Origin: Chelatococcus asaccharovorans
GTDB lineage: Bacteria; Pseudomonadota; Alphaproteobacteria; Rhizobiales; Beijerinckiaceae
Assembly (NCBI RefSeq): GCF_003201475.1
Contig: NZ_QJJK01000005.1
Location: 431,719-495,718, forward strand
DNA: 64,000 bases
Direction: 5' to 3'
Every line of letters starts with the position of its first letter. Within the stretch, counting starts at the first letter, position 1. The notes under the pieces were generated by a model. The model was not told the origin of the DNA. It worked only from the letters and a program-made list of their open reading frames with translations, and ran no database searches. The translations under genes and the position numbers were made by a program. Below are positions 38,213-47,992 of this stretch, in pieces.

Positions 38213-39676
38213 ATGCGTAGCGTTGATATCGGTGTGGATCCGAGTTCGGGTCCTGACGCGTCGATCGAGACGCTGCTCGATCGTCCGGGGCACGAGGTCG
38301 CCGGTCTGCTGCGAGCCCGCCAGGTGACTTCGCTGGATCTGACGCGAGCCGCGCTGGCGCGGATCGCTGCCATCGATCCGATCCTCGAGAGCTACGCGCT
38401 GGTCGCCGGCGAGCGCGCCCTGGCGCAGGCCGACGCCGCGGATCGGGATCTTGCTGCGGGCATCGTCCGCGGCCCGCTCCATGGCGTGCCGATCGCCGTC
38501 AAGGATTTGTGCGACACGGCCGATCTGGCCACCGCGGCCGGCTTCGCTGCGCGCGCGAACCATATTCCGGAGCAGGATTCGACCGTCGTGCGGCGCCTCG
38601 CCGAATCCGGGACCGTATTGCTCGGAAAGCTGCGAATGACCGAAGGCGCCTTCGCCGTCCACAATGACGGCAAGCGGGCGCCGCGCAATCCATGGAACCC
38701 ATCCTACTGGTCGGGCCATTCGTCATCGGGTTCGGGTGTCGCGACCGCCGCAGGCCTGGCATTTGCGACGATCGGCTCGGACACGGGCGGTTCGATCCGC
38801 TATCCGGCTTCTGCAAACGGCGTCGTCGGGCTGAAGCCGACCTGGGGGCGTATCAGCCGGTTCGGCGTCTTTCCGATGGCGCCGAGCATGGACCATCTGG
38901 GGCCGATGACGCGCACTGTCCGCGATGCCGCTCTCGTCCTTGGCATTGTGGCCGGCGCCGACGCGGCCGACGCGTCGTCGGCCCGACAGCCGATCGCCGA
39001 TTACGCCGCCGGGCTCGACCGACCGCTCGCCGGCGCGCGGATTGCGATCGACCGGACCATTCTCGACGGGCCGTTGGATGGCGAGGTGGCGAACACGCTT
39101 GCCAGCGTTCTGGCGACCTTCGAGGCGGGTGGCGCCCAGATCGTCGAGACCCGGTTCCCCGTCTCGCAGGCGGCCCTCGACGCTTGGGAGACCATATGCG
39201 GGGTCGAGGCCGCCCTGGTGCATCGCGAGGCGCGGCGCAGGCCGGGAGCCGGTTATGGCGAGGCATTCAATGCGTTCCTCGAAGACGGCGAATCGCGGGG
39301 CGTGGGTGATCTCGCTGCGGCGATGCTGACACGGAACTGGCTTGGCGCTGCCATCGACGCGGCGCTCCTCAATGCGGATGTCTTTCTTCTTCCCGTTCAG
39401 CGTTGGTCGCCGCCGTCGCTCGATGACCTGCAGCTGCGCGGGGCGGACGTGGAATTCGTATCCGGCCTGCTCTGGTTCACGGGCCCCACGGACGTCAGCG
39501 GCCACCCGTCGGTCGTCTTACCGGGCGGCATATCGGGCGCGGGGGTGCCGATCGGCTTCCAACTGGTGGCGCGCCATTTCGACGAAGCCACTCTGCTCGG
39601 AATCGGGGCGGCTTATGAGCGGGAGGTCGGCGGCTTCCGCGCTCCGTCGGCGGACCGCGGAGCTGGCCGGAGATGA
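38213..39676 (+). CDS. Amidase (amidase-signature family)
   Basis: A 487-aa amide hydrolase. The Ser-cisSer-Lys triad is visible: Lys in VPIAVKDLCDTADL, cis-Ser and Ser within HSSSGSGVATAAGLAFATIGSDTGGSIRYPAS. The C-terminus has FTGPTDVSGHPSVVLPGG and GFQLVARHFDEATLLGIGAAYE. ATG at 38213 follows TGGAG; a GTG two codons upstream is possible. It overlaps the livH start by 4 bases (ATGA), so substrate hydrolysis is tied to uptake by the LIV transporter. Confidence 0.9.
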   Translation: MRSVDIGVDPSSGPDASIETLLDRPGHEVAGLLRARQVTSLDLTRAALARIAAIDPILESYALVAGERALAQADAADRDLAAGIVRGPLHGVPIAVKDLCDTADLATAAGFAARANHIPEQDSTVVRRLAESGTVLLGKLRMTEGAFAVHNDGKRAPRNPWNPSYWSGHSSSGSGVATAAGLAFATIGSDTGGSIRYPASANGVVGLKPTWGRISRFGVFPMAPSMDHLGPMTRTVRDAALVLGIVAGADAADASSARQPIADYAAGLDRPLAGARIAIDRTILDGPLDGEVANTLASVLATFEAGGAQIVETRFPVSQAALDAWETICGVEAALVHREARRRPGAGYGEAFNAFLEDGESRGVGDLAAAMLTRNWLGAAIDAALLNADVFLLPVQRWSPPSLDDLQLRGADVEFVSGLLWFTGPTDVSGHPSVVLPGGISGAGVPIGFQLVARHFDEATLLGIGAAYEREVGGFRAPSADRGAGRR

Positions 39677-40536
39677 CAACTGCCATCGCGGCTGCGTTTG
39701 ATGCCGTCAGCTACGGCGCGATCATGGTTTTGGTCGTGCTCGGGCTCGGCATCGTTGCCAGCATGATGCGCATCTACAATTTTGCGCATGGCGAATTCAT
39801 GCTGCTCGGCGCCTGCACGCTCTATCTGGCGCCGATTGTCGGGCTGCCGATCTGGGCCGGCGTGATCGTGGCTCCCTTCGCCGTGGCGCTGGTCGGCCTC
39901 GGCGCCGAGAGGCTCGCGGTTCGGCGCTTCTACAGCCAGCCGGTCACGGCGATGCTGACCACCTACGCGTTGGCATTGCTGATCCGGGAGACGGTCCGCG
40001 GCACGACCGGCGGACGATTCCTGTCGGTGGCGGCGCCGATCTCCGGGACGATGAATGTCGGTGGGGTCGAGCTGTCCCTCTGGCGCATCGCCATCATCGC
40101 CATCACCTGCGTCGTCGTCGCCACCTCCTATGCGATTCTCATGCGCACCTATCTCGGCCTGTGGATTCGGGCGGCGCTCGACAATCCGACGCTCGCTCGC
40201 GCGTCCGGCATTCCGACCGGCTTCGTCTATGCCGGCACTTTCGCCTTCGGTGCCGGCCTCGCCGGGCTCGCTGGCGCGCTGATCGTGCCGCTCTACACGC
40301 TGAACGCCGACTTGGGTGTCCGCTTCCTGCTCATCGGGTTCCTCGCGGTGATGATCGGCGGCGCCGGAAGCTTCGCGGGAACGCTCATCGGCGGCGCCGT
40401 GATCGGCGTGATCAGTGCACTGTTGCCCTGGATCATCTCGCCGGTCGTGACGGACCTGCTCGTTTTCGTGGCGGCGATTGCATTCACCAAATCTCGACCA
40501 AGAGGCCTGCTCGGAACGGGCTCACTCAACGCGTGA
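39673..40536 (+). CDS. Branched-chain amino acid-type ABC transporter permease (LivH, copy 1)
   Basis: A 287-aa inner-membrane permease. Typical LivH motifs: MMRIYNFAHGEFMLLGA in the first third, IRAALDNPTLARASGIPT in the middle (the EAA-like coupling loop) and LIGFLAVMIGGAGSFAGTLIGG near the end. It has eight or so hydrophobic segments. It overlaps the amidase stop and is followed by the binding-protein gene after 11 bases. The ligand is more likely an aromatic or amide compound than an amino acid, judged by context. Confidence 0.9.
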   Translation: MTTAIAAAFDAVSYGAIMVLVVLGLGIVASMMRIYNFAHGEFMLLGACTLYLAPIVGLPIWAGVIVAPFAVALVGLGAERLAVRRFYSQPVTAMLTTYALALLIRETVRGTTGGRFLSVAAPISGTMNVGGVELSLWRIAIIAITCVVVATSYAILMRTYLGLWIRAALDNPTLARASGIPTGFVYAGTFAFGAGLAGLAGALIVPLYTLNADLGVRFLLIGFLAVMIGGAGSFAGTLIGGAVIGVISALLPWIISPVVTDLLVFVAAIAFTKSRPRGLLGTGSLNA

Positions 40537-40547
40537 AAGAGGCGAAC

Positions 40548-41780
40548 ATGACAATAAGCTCGGGGAAACAGAGGGATTCTGGCGCGAGGCCAGGAATGCA
40601 GCGTCGCCACTTCCTTGCGGGCGCGGGCGGGCTGGCCGCAGCGGCGTGGGGGCTCGCGCCGGCGATCGTGCGCGCGCAGCCGTCGGGCCCCATCCGCGTC
40701 GGCATTGCCGCCGACCTGACCGGAGCGCTGTCCTTTACCGGCGGCACCTTCCCCAAGATGGCCCAGTTGATCGCCGACGAGATCAACGGCGCCGGTGGTC
40801 TGCTCGGCCGCCGGCTCGAGGTGATAACGGAGGACACGGGAACCAACGAAGCCATCTCGGTCACGGCGGCGCGCAAACTGGTGGAAGCGCACAATGTCGA
40901 CGTGGTCATCGGCGGCATCACCAGTTCGGCCCGCAATGCGATCGCCGACGTAGTGGTCGGTCGCGGCAAGCGCATTTACATCTATCCGATGAGCAGCGAG
41001 GCCATCACGTGCCGGCCGCTTTTGTTTGCAACCGGAGCGACGACGGCGCAGCAGACGAGCCTGCTGATCCCCTATGTGCGGAGCACCGGTGCCAGACGCT
41101 ACGCTCTGCTCGGCTCCAACTACATCTGGCCGCAGACCTTCAACGAGAGTGCGCGCGCAGACATTCTGAAGGCCGGCGGCGAGGTGGTTGTGGAACAGCT
41201 GTTTCCGCTCGATCAGCTCGAATTCGGACCGGTGATCAACAGCATTCTCTCGAACAAGGTCGACCTTGTTCTGAGCTCTGTCATTCCGCCGGGACTCGCA
41301 CCCCTGTTCAAGGGCCTCTACGAGTCGGGCTATCAGAAGAAGGGCGGGCGCACGGCCTGTGTGTTCTACGATGAGTCGCTCATGACCCTGACGCCGCCGG
41401 AAGAGGTCGAGGGGCTGATCGGCTGCGCCGACTATTTCCCCGCGGTCGGTGCTGCCGGCGATGAGGCGACCAAGGGCTTGGTCGATGCCTATGCCAGGGC
41501 ATTCCCAGGCACACTTCTGACCAGTTCGAGCGGCGCGACGGGGATCTTTCGCGGCTTCAAGCTGTGGGCCGCGGCGGTTGCCTCGGCAGGCACGCTGGAC
41601 TCCGCTGCCGTCGCGGCGGCCCTTCGTCACGGCAAGCTCACCGAAGGACCAGGCACGCCGGCGGAAGTGGATCCGAGCTTCCAGCGCTGCGCGATGAAGA
41701 TGTATGTCGCGGTGGCCAGGAATGGCGCCTTCGACGTCGTATCGCAGAGCGACGGACTGCGCGCACCCGGCAGTTGCTGA
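40548..41780 (+). CDS. ABC transporter substrate-binding protein with Tat signal (LivK-like, copy 1)
   Basis: A 410-aa periplasmic Leu/Ile/Val-type binding protein. The N-terminus has a twin-arginine signal (QRRHFLAGAGGLAAAAWG, cleaved after VRAQ). The mature part begins IRVGIAADLTGALSFTGG and has DEINGAGGLLGRRLEVITEDTG, the usual fold marker. ATG at 40548 with GAAAGAGG upstream. It is co-transcribed with its permeases. Tat export suggests folding before export; the ligand is unknown. Confidence 0.9.
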   Translation: MTISSGKQRDSGARPGMQRRHFLAGAGGLAAAAWGLAPAIVRAQPSGPIRVGIAADLTGALSFTGGTFPKMAQLIADEINGAGGLLGRRLEVITEDTGTNEAISVTAARKLVEAHNVDVVIGGITSSARNAIADVVVGRGKRIYIYPMSSEAITCRPLLFATGATTAQQTSLLIPYVRSTGARRYALLGSNYIWPQTFNESARADILKAGGEVVVEQLFPLDQLEFGPVINSILSNKVDLVLSSVIPPGLAPLFKGLYESGYQKKGGRTACVFYDESLMTLTPPEEVEGLIGCADYFPAVGAAGDEATKGLVDAYARAFPGTLLTSSSGATGIFRGFKLWAAAVASAGTLDSAAVAAALRHGKLTEGPGTPAEVDPSFQRCAMKMYVAVARNGAFDVVSQSDGLRAPGSC

Positions 41781-41858
41781 TCGCCGACCGGGTCGTGCCC
41801 GCCGCGCCGTGCGGCGACCCAATCCGTCCGAATAGCCATCTGGCGTCTGGAGGGCCCT

Positions 41859-42878
41859 TTGGCCGATTGTCATTCCCAAGCCCACCGCCGCGGTGGGCGC
41901 CTCATCCTGCTCGAGCTCTTGGTTCTGCTCGTCCTCGTGCTGGCGCCGTTCGTCGTCAGCCACTATTTCACCATTCTCCTCACGCGGTTCCTCATATTGG
42001 CGTTGCTGGCGCTCAGCTTCGACTTGGTCTGGGGCTATGCCGGCATCATGAGCTTCGGCCAGAGCCTCTTCTTCGGTGCGGCCGCTTACGCCGTCGCCAT
42101 GGCCGTCAAACTCACCGGTTCAGCGCCCCTGATCGCCGTCTTTCCCGCAACGCTTGCCATCGGCGCGGCGCTGGCGCTGATCATCGCCATCCTGCTCTTC
42201 GGTCGCCGCATCGGCGCCTCGTCGGCGATGCTCGCCGCGCTTGGTACGCTGACTGCGACCTATATCGCCGAACGCATCGTCCGCACCACCAATGTCCTCG
42301 GCGGGCAAAACGGCCTGTCGGTTCCGTCGGCGCCTTCGCTGGGATCGTTCTCGATCGACCTCGGCGTGCCGTTCTACGTCCTCGCGCTGCTCACCCTGCT
42401 CGCCACCTATCTGATCTGCAGGTTCCTGGTCCGGTCGCAGCTCGGACTCGTGCTGGCCGGGCTGCGGACCGACGAACGGCGGATCGCGTTCCTCGGATAC
42501 GATGTCGTGGTGCTCCGGGTGATCACATTCACCTTCGCCGGCGCGATCGGGGGATTGTCGGGCGGACTTTATGCGCTTCACGAGGGCTTCATCGCGCCTA
42601 ACGTGATCGGCGTCACGCTGGCGACGCAAGCGGTCCTCTACGGGTTGTTCGGCGGTATCGGCACGCTGATCGGTCCGGTGATCGGGGTGATCCTCATCGA
42701 GGGACTGAGCTACAAACTCGCCGATCAGTTCCCCTACCTCTGGCCGATTCTGCTCGGCATTCTGCTCCTCCTGCTGGTGATCTTCCGCCCGTCGGGCCTT
42801 GTCGGCCTCCTCGTGAGCGACCGGGAGCGCATCGGCAGGTTCGGGACCTCCCGGCGCGCTTCGGGACAATCGTCATGA
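41859..42878 (+). CDS. Branched-chain amino acid-type ABC transporter permease (LivM, copy 1)
   Basis: A 339-aa permease with about nine membrane spans. It carries the LivM signature LSFDLVWGYAGIMSFGQSLFFGAAAYA and the coupling loop LAGLRTDERRIAFLGYDVV, then LYGLFGGIGTLIGPVIGVI. The TTG start at 41859 follows GGAGGG at a good distance. It overlaps the livG start (ATGA at 42875). The short C-terminal tail is Arg/Ser-rich. Confidence 0.89.
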   Translation: MADCHSQAHRRGGRLILLELLVLLVLVLAPFVVSHYFTILLTRFLILALLALSFDLVWGYAGIMSFGQSLFFGAAAYAVAMAVKLTGSAPLIAVFPATLAIGAALALIIAILLFGRRIGASSAMLAALGTLTATYIAERIVRTTNVLGGQNGLSVPSAPSLGSFSIDLGVPFYVLALLTLLATYLICRFLVRSQLGLVLAGLRTDERRIAFLGYDVVVLRVITFTFAGAIGGLSGGLYALHEGFIAPNVIGVTLATQAVLYGLFGGIGTLIGPVIGVILIEGLSYKLADQFPYLWPILLGILLLLLVIFRPSGLVGLLVSDRERIGRFGTSRRASGQSS

Positions 42879-43609
42879 CGTTGCTCCAGATCGCGAGCCT
42901 GACGAAGCGGTTCGGCGCGCTCACCGCCTTGCAGGATGTGTCGCTGGCCACCGAAGCGGGCACCATCCACGGTCTCATCGGTCCCAACGGCTCCGGCAAG
43001 AGTACGCTGATGAAATGCATCGTCGGAGATGTCGAGCCGACATCCGGCGAAATCCTGTTCGAGGAAAAGCCGATCTCCCAACAAAGTACCACGGAGCGAG
43101 CGCGACGGGGCATCGGCGTCAAGTTCCAGATCACCAGCGTCTTCGAGACGCTTTCGGTTTACGACAACATCCTGCTCGCGGCACAGTCGCATGCCAGGCT
43201 CGCCACCCTCGCCCTATCCCGTTCCCGGGGCGCGCTCGCCGATGAGATCGACGACCTGCTGGATCAATTCAAGCTCTGGGAGCGGCGGGACGAGCAGGCC
43301 GCCGACCTGTCCCATGGTGAGCAGCAATGGCTCGAGATCGCCATGGCGCTGGCGCGGCGTCCTCGCCTGCTGCTGCTCGACGAACCGACCGCTGGAATGA
43401 GCCTGCCCGAACGGGCCCACACCGGTGCGCTGCTTCGCTCGCTCATCTCGTCTTGCGCGATCGTGATCGTCGAGCATGACCTCAGCTTCATCCGGGACAT
43501 CAGCGACCGGCTGACCGTCCTTGACCGGGGAAGAGTGGTGAAGAGCGGCACCGTGGGCGAGGTCCAAGACAGCAGCGAGGTCAAGGAGGTTTATCTTACC
43601 CGTGTCTAG
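42875..43609 (+). CDS. Branched-chain amino acid-type ABC transporter ATPase (LivG, copy 1)
   Basis: A 244-aa ABC ATPase. Walker A GPNGSGKSTLMK, Q-loop FQITSVFETLSVYDN, signature LSHGEQQWLEIAMAL and Walker B LLLLDEPTAGM with the H-loop EHDLSFIRDISDR. The signature has His in place of one Gly (LSHGE), as is usual for LivG. It overlaps livM by 4 bases and livF by 8 bases. Confidence 0.92.
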   Translation: MTLLQIASLTKRFGALTALQDVSLATEAGTIHGLIGPNGSGKSTLMKCIVGDVEPTSGEILFEEKPISQQSTTERARRGIGVKFQITSVFETLSVYDNILLAAQSHARLATLALSRSRGALADEIDDLLDQFKLWERRDEQAADLSHGEQQWLEIAMALARRPRLLLLDEPTAGMSLPERAHTGALLRSLISSCAIVIVEHDLSFIRDISDRLTVLDRGRVVKSGTVGEVQDSSEVKEVYLTRV

Positions 43610-44291
43610 TCTTGCTTTGAGCGCCACAGGCCTCTCGGGCGGCTATGGCCGCGTTCGCATCCTGTTCGACGTCGATCTTTCGGTCGCGACCCCCGGCGTC
43701 ACCGCCGTGCTTGGACGCAATGGGGCCGGTAAATCGACGCTGCTCAAGGTGCTGATTGGCGAACTTCCCGCAACGGGTGGCGACGTGAAGCTCGGCGACG
43801 TGGCGATCACGCGGTTGAGCACGGAGCGACGTATCCGAGCGGGCATCGCCTATGTGCCGCAGGACTTGCCGATCTTCAGCAACCTTTCCGTCCGCGATAA
43901 TCTGAAGATCGGGGCAGGGCGGAGCGGTGGCATCGACCGCGCCATTGCTCTTTTTCCCAAGCTGGGCGAGCGATTGAACCACCGGTCCGGCGCGCTCAGC
44001 GGCGGCGAACGGAAGATGGTTGCTATCGGCCGGGCCATCCTGTCCGATCCGAAGATCCTGCTCCTGGACGAGCCAACCGAGGGCGTGTGGAGCGGCGTGA
44101 TCGACGAGATCGGCGACCGCCTGTCGGAGCTTGCCCGAGAGATCTCCATCATTCTCGTCGAGCAGCATCTTGACCTCGCCTTCCGGCTTGCCGATCGGAT
44201 CTATGTGATGGATCGCGGCCACGTGGCATTCAGCGGAGTACCGGGCGAGGTCCGGTCCGATCCGAGATTGCTGCAATGCCTCTCACCCTAG
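43602..44291 (+). CDS. Branched-chain amino acid-type ABC transporter ATPase (LivF, copy 1)
   Basis: A 229-aa ABC ATPase. Walker A GRNGAGKSTLLK, Q-loop YVPQDLPIFSNLSVRDN, signature LSGGERKMVAIGRAI, Walker B ILLLDEPTEGVW and H-loop VEQHLDLAFRLAD. Starts at GTG 43602 inside the end of livG. It is the last gene of the first LIV operon; about 400 bases (44292-44698) before the next gene contain no convincing coding region. Confidence 0.91.
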   Translation: MSSLALSATGLSGGYGRVRILFDVDLSVATPGVTAVLGRNGAGKSTLLKVLIGELPATGGDVKLGDVAITRLSTERRIRAGIAYVPQDLPIFSNLSVRDNLKIGAGRSGGIDRAIALFPKLGERLNHRSGALSGGERKMVAIGRAILSDPKILLLDEPTEGVWSGVIDEIGDRLSELAREISIILVEQHLDLAFRLADRIYVMDRGHVAFSGVPGEVRSDPRLLQCLSP

Positions 44292-44698
44292 ACGGCCGGC
44301 ACCGTTAGCGGTACGCCTTGCTGCGCTGCGCCGGCATGATCCGAGGTTGCGGTTCGGATCCGAATCCGTGTGACGTCCGGCTGCGGTTCCGATCCGGATT
44401 GGTGCATCACCCTGGCCGCCGGCAGTCGGTGGACACCTGCCGCGCTCGACCGTGGTCACGCATGGTCCCCGCTGTGGCGAATGTCAGTCGCCACCTTGTC
44501 CGCCCGCGTCCGGACACCATCGACGCCATCGATAACCATCGTCAACACGGTCGATTGGATCAGCGGCTTTGCGCCGCCGTAAGGTCCTCCCGGTCGGAGC
44601 GAGACGGCTTGAAGCCGCGGAGGTGCTTCGGATTGGCCCATCGGGACATGCGTCCCGCCGACTTCGATCGGAGCCTGGCGCGAACGCGGGAGGACCTG

Positions 44699-45642
44699 AT
44701 GAAGAGACGAGATGTTCTGGCTGGCGGGATCTTCTGACTGGAATGACGATCGGTGGCATCACTCTAGGCTCGGCCGTTCCGGCGCAGGCCTCCTCCGCGC
44801 CGCGCGAGCCATCGCGACGGGTCTTCGTCCTCGTTCATGGCGCCTGGCACAATGCCTTGCACTGGAACGCGGTCGCCCTCGCGCTGGCCCGGCAGGGGGC
44901 GAGCGTCATCGCGATCGACCTTCCCGGTCACGGGCTGAAGGCGAAGTTTCCCCGGTCCTATCTCGCGCAGGACACTGAGGCGCTGCTCAGCGAGCCCTCG
45001 CCGAGCAAAGGCGAGACACTCGACGACTATGCGCATGCGGTCACGGACGTCATCGATGCGATCGATGAGTCTGCGGACGTCACACTTGTCGGGCACAGCA
45101 TGAGCGGCCTCGTTGTCACGAGGGCGGGGGACCTGCGGGCGGACAGGCTGCAGCGTATCGTCTATGTCACCGCCTATGTGCCGGTCATCTTTCCGAACTC
45201 GCTGGCCTATATCGGCCTGCCGGAGAACGAGGGCGCACGCAGCGCGGTGTTCATCGGCAATCCCGACCTGACCGGCGCCGTTCGCATCAATCCGCGCTCC
45301 ACCGACGCGGCCTATATCGAGGAGATGCGCGCCACCTTCTTCAACGATCTCGGCTTTGACGAATTCGCGCCGCATCTCAACGCACTGACGCCCGATCTGC
45401 CGCTTGGCGCGGTCAATGGCGACGCGCGCGGCACGGCGGCGCACTGGGGCAGGGTTCCGAGGAGCTATGTCCGCTGCACGCTCGACCAGGCGATCCCGCT
45501 GGCCCTGCAGGACCGGATGATCCGCGAGGCCGATGCCGCCTATCCCGACAACCGGTTCGCGGTTCATTCGCTCGAAAGCGGTCATTCGCCCTTTGCTTCG
45601 AAGGCGGACGCGCTTGCCGCGATCCTGATCGCAGGCGCCTGA
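44699..45642 (+). pseudogene. Alpha/beta hydrolase with a frameshift in its Tat signal peptide
   Basis: ATG at 44699, with a perfect GGAGG ribosome site (44688-44692), begins a Tat signal MKRRDVLAGGIF that hits TGA after 12 codons. One extra base would restore GGILLTGMTIGG and join the next frame, which continues as SAVPAQASSAPREPSRR and an intact hydrolase: VLVHGAWHNALHW, nucleophile Ser in LVGHSMSGLVV, late His in SLESGHSPFASK. It may still be made from ATG 44743, but without the twin arginines. Family: salicylate-esterase-like alpha/beta hydrolases. It precedes the second LIV operon. Confidence 0.72.
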
Positions 45643-45804
45643 CAGGCGAGGCGACGACGCATCCGCCGGGGGAGCGGTGCGATGCGGCTCGCGGACGACA
45701 ATGACGCCCGGCGCGCAGCTCAGACGCGCCTCGAGCAAATCCGACTGAGATGGAACCGTTTGATGGCATCTAAGTCGGGGAATTTGCTCGTTAATTTCTG
45801 AGCG

Positions 45805-45833
45805 GAGCAAGTCCGCAAAAGACGGACTTGCTC
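45805..45833. repeat. Palindromic repeat upstream of livK copy 2
   Basis: An 11-bp stem GAGCAAGTCCG/CGGACTTGCTC around CAAAAGA. A degenerate relative (GAGCAAATCCGG...CTTGCTCTAAG) lies after the maleylacetate reductase gene near 57663-57695. Confidence 0.6.
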
Positions 45834-45862
45834 TAAGGACAATATTTCAAGGGAGGATGACA

Positions 45863-47062
45863 ATGACGATAAGCAGACAGCTGGCGTTCGGCCTTGCCGC
45901 AGGACTTGCCGCGGCCTGCGCGTTGCTCGCCTCGGCGAGCTTCGCCGATGAGGTCAAGATCGGCCTCGTGAGCACGCAGACCGGCACGTTCGCGGCCAAT
46001 GGCGCGGAGATGCTGCGCGGCACGCAGTTCGCCGTGGACGAGGCCAATGCCGCGGGCGGCATCGCCGGCTTCACAGTGAGCCTCGCAACGGCCGACGACG
46101 AAGGAACGCCCGAAGGCGCGCGCCGCGTTGCCGAAAGGCTGACGCTCGACGGATACCGGATCCTGACAGGACCTGTCTTTTCCTCCGTCGTGCTGGCGCT
46201 GGCCAATCAGCTCAGCCGCTGGGACGCGATCCTTTTTTCCGGGCTGGCGAAGTCGGACCGCATCACCGGTGAAGCCTGTTCGCCGCGGCTCTTCCATCTG
46301 CTTCCGTCCGACTCCATGGATATGGCCGCCTTCCGGCCTTGGCTGAAGACACGGCCGGAGAAGAAGATCGCGATCATTGCTGCCGATTTCGCCTGGGGTC
46401 AGGATTCCTCTGCCGCGCTCAAAACCATCGCCGCGGAAGAAGGGCGAAACGTGGTCGCGACGATCTTGACACCGCTCGGCAACAAGGATTTCGGGCCGTA
46501 TATACAGCAGCTGTCGGCATCCGGGGCGCAAATCGTCGTCACCATCCTCGGCGGACAGGATGCGATCAACTTCGTCAATCAGGCTGCTGGCTACGCCTTC
46601 TCGACCGGGCGTGTCGTCGCGGGGATCGCGTTGCTGACGCAGCCCACCATCGACGCCACCGGCTCCAACATGCGCGGCTATCAGGGTGAGTTCGACTATG
46701 CGCCGACGATCGAGACGCCGGAGAACGTGGCCTTCACGCAGAGCTGGATGCAGAAGTTCGGCAAGCTCCCGTCGCGCAACGAGGCCGAGGCCTATCTGGC
46801 GGTCAAGATCATCCTGCACGGCGTCCGGCTGTCGGGCAGCAATGATCCGAAGGCGATCGCCAAGGCCTTGTCGGGGGCGGATGTCCCGACCCTGCTCGGC
46901 ACGCTCAAGCTCCGCAAGGCGGACAATCAATTGCTGCGGCCCGAATGGTTTGGCGAGGTCCAGTCTGTTGGCGGTGCGCTCCGGCCGGTTCCGCAGGCCG
47001 AGTACGCCCCGGAGGTGATCGAGCGGCCGGTGTCGCCGGCCTGCAAGATGCGCAGTCTCTAG
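45863..47062 (+). CDS. ABC transporter substrate-binding protein (LivK-like, copy 2)
   Basis: A 399-aa periplasmic binding protein with a Sec signal (LAFGLAAGLAAACALLASASFA). The mature part reads DEVKIGLVSTQTGTFAANGAEM and FAVDEANAAGGIAGF, then the standard two-lobe pattern. The ATG at 45863 is favoured over 45857 because GGGAGG (45851-45856) then has a 6-base spacing. It heads the second LIV operon. The ligand is unknown and need not be an amino acid. Confidence 0.89.
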   Translation: MTISRQLAFGLAAGLAAACALLASASFADEVKIGLVSTQTGTFAANGAEMLRGTQFAVDEANAAGGIAGFTVSLATADDEGTPEGARRVAERLTLDGYRILTGPVFSSVVLALANQLSRWDAILFSGLAKSDRITGEACSPRLFHLLPSDSMDMAAFRPWLKTRPEKKIAIIAADFAWGQDSSAALKTIAAEEGRNVVATILTPLGNKDFGPYIQQLSASGAQIVVTILGGQDAINFVNQAAGYAFSTGRVVAGIALLTQPTIDATGSNMRGYQGEFDYAPTIETPENVAFTQSWMQKFGKLPSRNEAEAYLAVKIILHGVRLSGSNDPKAIAKALSGADVPTLLGTLKLRKADNQLLRPEWFGEVQSVGGALRPVPQAEYAPEVIERPVSPACKMRSL

Positions 47063-47131
47063 GCGCATTGCCCGGCACCGTTCCTGGCCCGCCAGACGCG
47101 GGCTCAACCTCTCCATCACCCGAGTCTGGCA

Positions 47132-47983
47132 ATGATCATCCAGTTGCTAAACGGCCTTGTCTATGGCGGCCTTCTCGTCATTCTCTCGTCGGGCCTCGTC
47201 CTGATCTTCGGCCTTCGCCAGGTCGTGAACTTCGCCCACGGCGCCTTCTATACGCTTGGTGCCTATGTCGCTTTGTCGGTGAGTGCCTTTGTCGGCTTCT
47301 GGGGCGCGCTCGCCGCGGCTTTCGTGGCTCTCTCGGTGGTTGGCATCGCGCTCGACCGTTTCTGCTTCCGCCCCTTGCAGAACCGGCCCCATGCCGTGGT
47401 TCTGATCATCACCTTCGGTCTGTTTCTGATCGTCACGGATCTCGTCCAACTGGTCTGGGGCCGCGAAAGTTACAGCCTGCTGCCGCCGCCGGATTTCACC
47501 GGGCCGGTTGATGTTTTCGGCACGCCCTATCCGGTCTATCGGCTGGTCGTCCTCGCCCTCGCCGTGGTTGCCGCCGTCGCGCTCCAGGCCTGGCTTCGTC
47601 TGACCCGCATCGGACTTCATGCCCGCGCCGCCGCGACCGACATCGTCGCAACGGGCATACAAGGCGTGAATACGGATCGCGTCGGGGCCCTCGTCGTCGG
47701 CGTCGGCTGCGGACTGGCAGGCCTCGCCGGCGCGGCCGCCGCGCCTTTGCTCGCGCTCACCCCGTCCATGGGCGATGCGATCATCATCGATTCCTTCGTC
47801 GTGATGGTGATCGGTGGTCTCGGCAGCTTCGGTGGATCGATCGTCGCCGCCGCTCTTCTCGGCCAGATCCAGGCTTTCGGCGCCGTCTACATGCCGAGCC
47901 TGACCACGCTGCTGCCCTTCGTGCTGATGGCGGCGGTTCTCGTCATACGTCCCACCGGCCTGGCCGGCGCGCGGATCTCGTAG
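47132..47983 (+). CDS. Branched-chain amino acid-type ABC transporter permease (LivH, copy 2)
   Basis: A 283-aa permease. Starts MIIQLLNGLVYGGLLVILSSGLVLIFGLRQVVNFAHGAFYTLG, the LivH hallmark. Coupling loop LHARAAATDIVATGIQGVNT and the end pattern FVVMVIGGLGSFGGSIV follow. Downstream livM starts 9 bases after its stop. It is only distantly like copy 1, so the two systems are not a recent duplication. Confidence 0.9.
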   Translation: MIIQLLNGLVYGGLLVILSSGLVLIFGLRQVVNFAHGAFYTLGAYVALSVSAFVGFWGALAAAFVALSVVGIALDRFCFRPLQNRPHAVVLIITFGLFLIVTDLVQLVWGRESYSLLPPPDFTGPVDVFGTPYPVYRLVVLALAVVAAVALQAWLRLTRIGLHARAAATDIVATGIQGVNTDRVGALVVGVGCGLAGLAGAAAAPLLALTPSMGDAIIIDSFVVMVIGGLGSFGGSIVAAALLGQIQAFGAVYMPSLTTLLPFVLMAAVLVIRPTGLAGARIS

Positions 47984-47992
47984 GGGCTCGTC

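Noticed and set aside
44370..44582. 70-codon frame between the first LIV operon and the hydrolase
   Set aside because: No ribosome site, no recognisable motif, and it covers repetitive GGATCCGAAT-like sequence.
44699..44745. Programmed frameshift at GGGATCTTCTGAC resembling the prfB site
   Set aside because: The needed shift is -1, while prfB uses +1 at CTTTGAC, and no slippery heptamer or downstream structure is evident.
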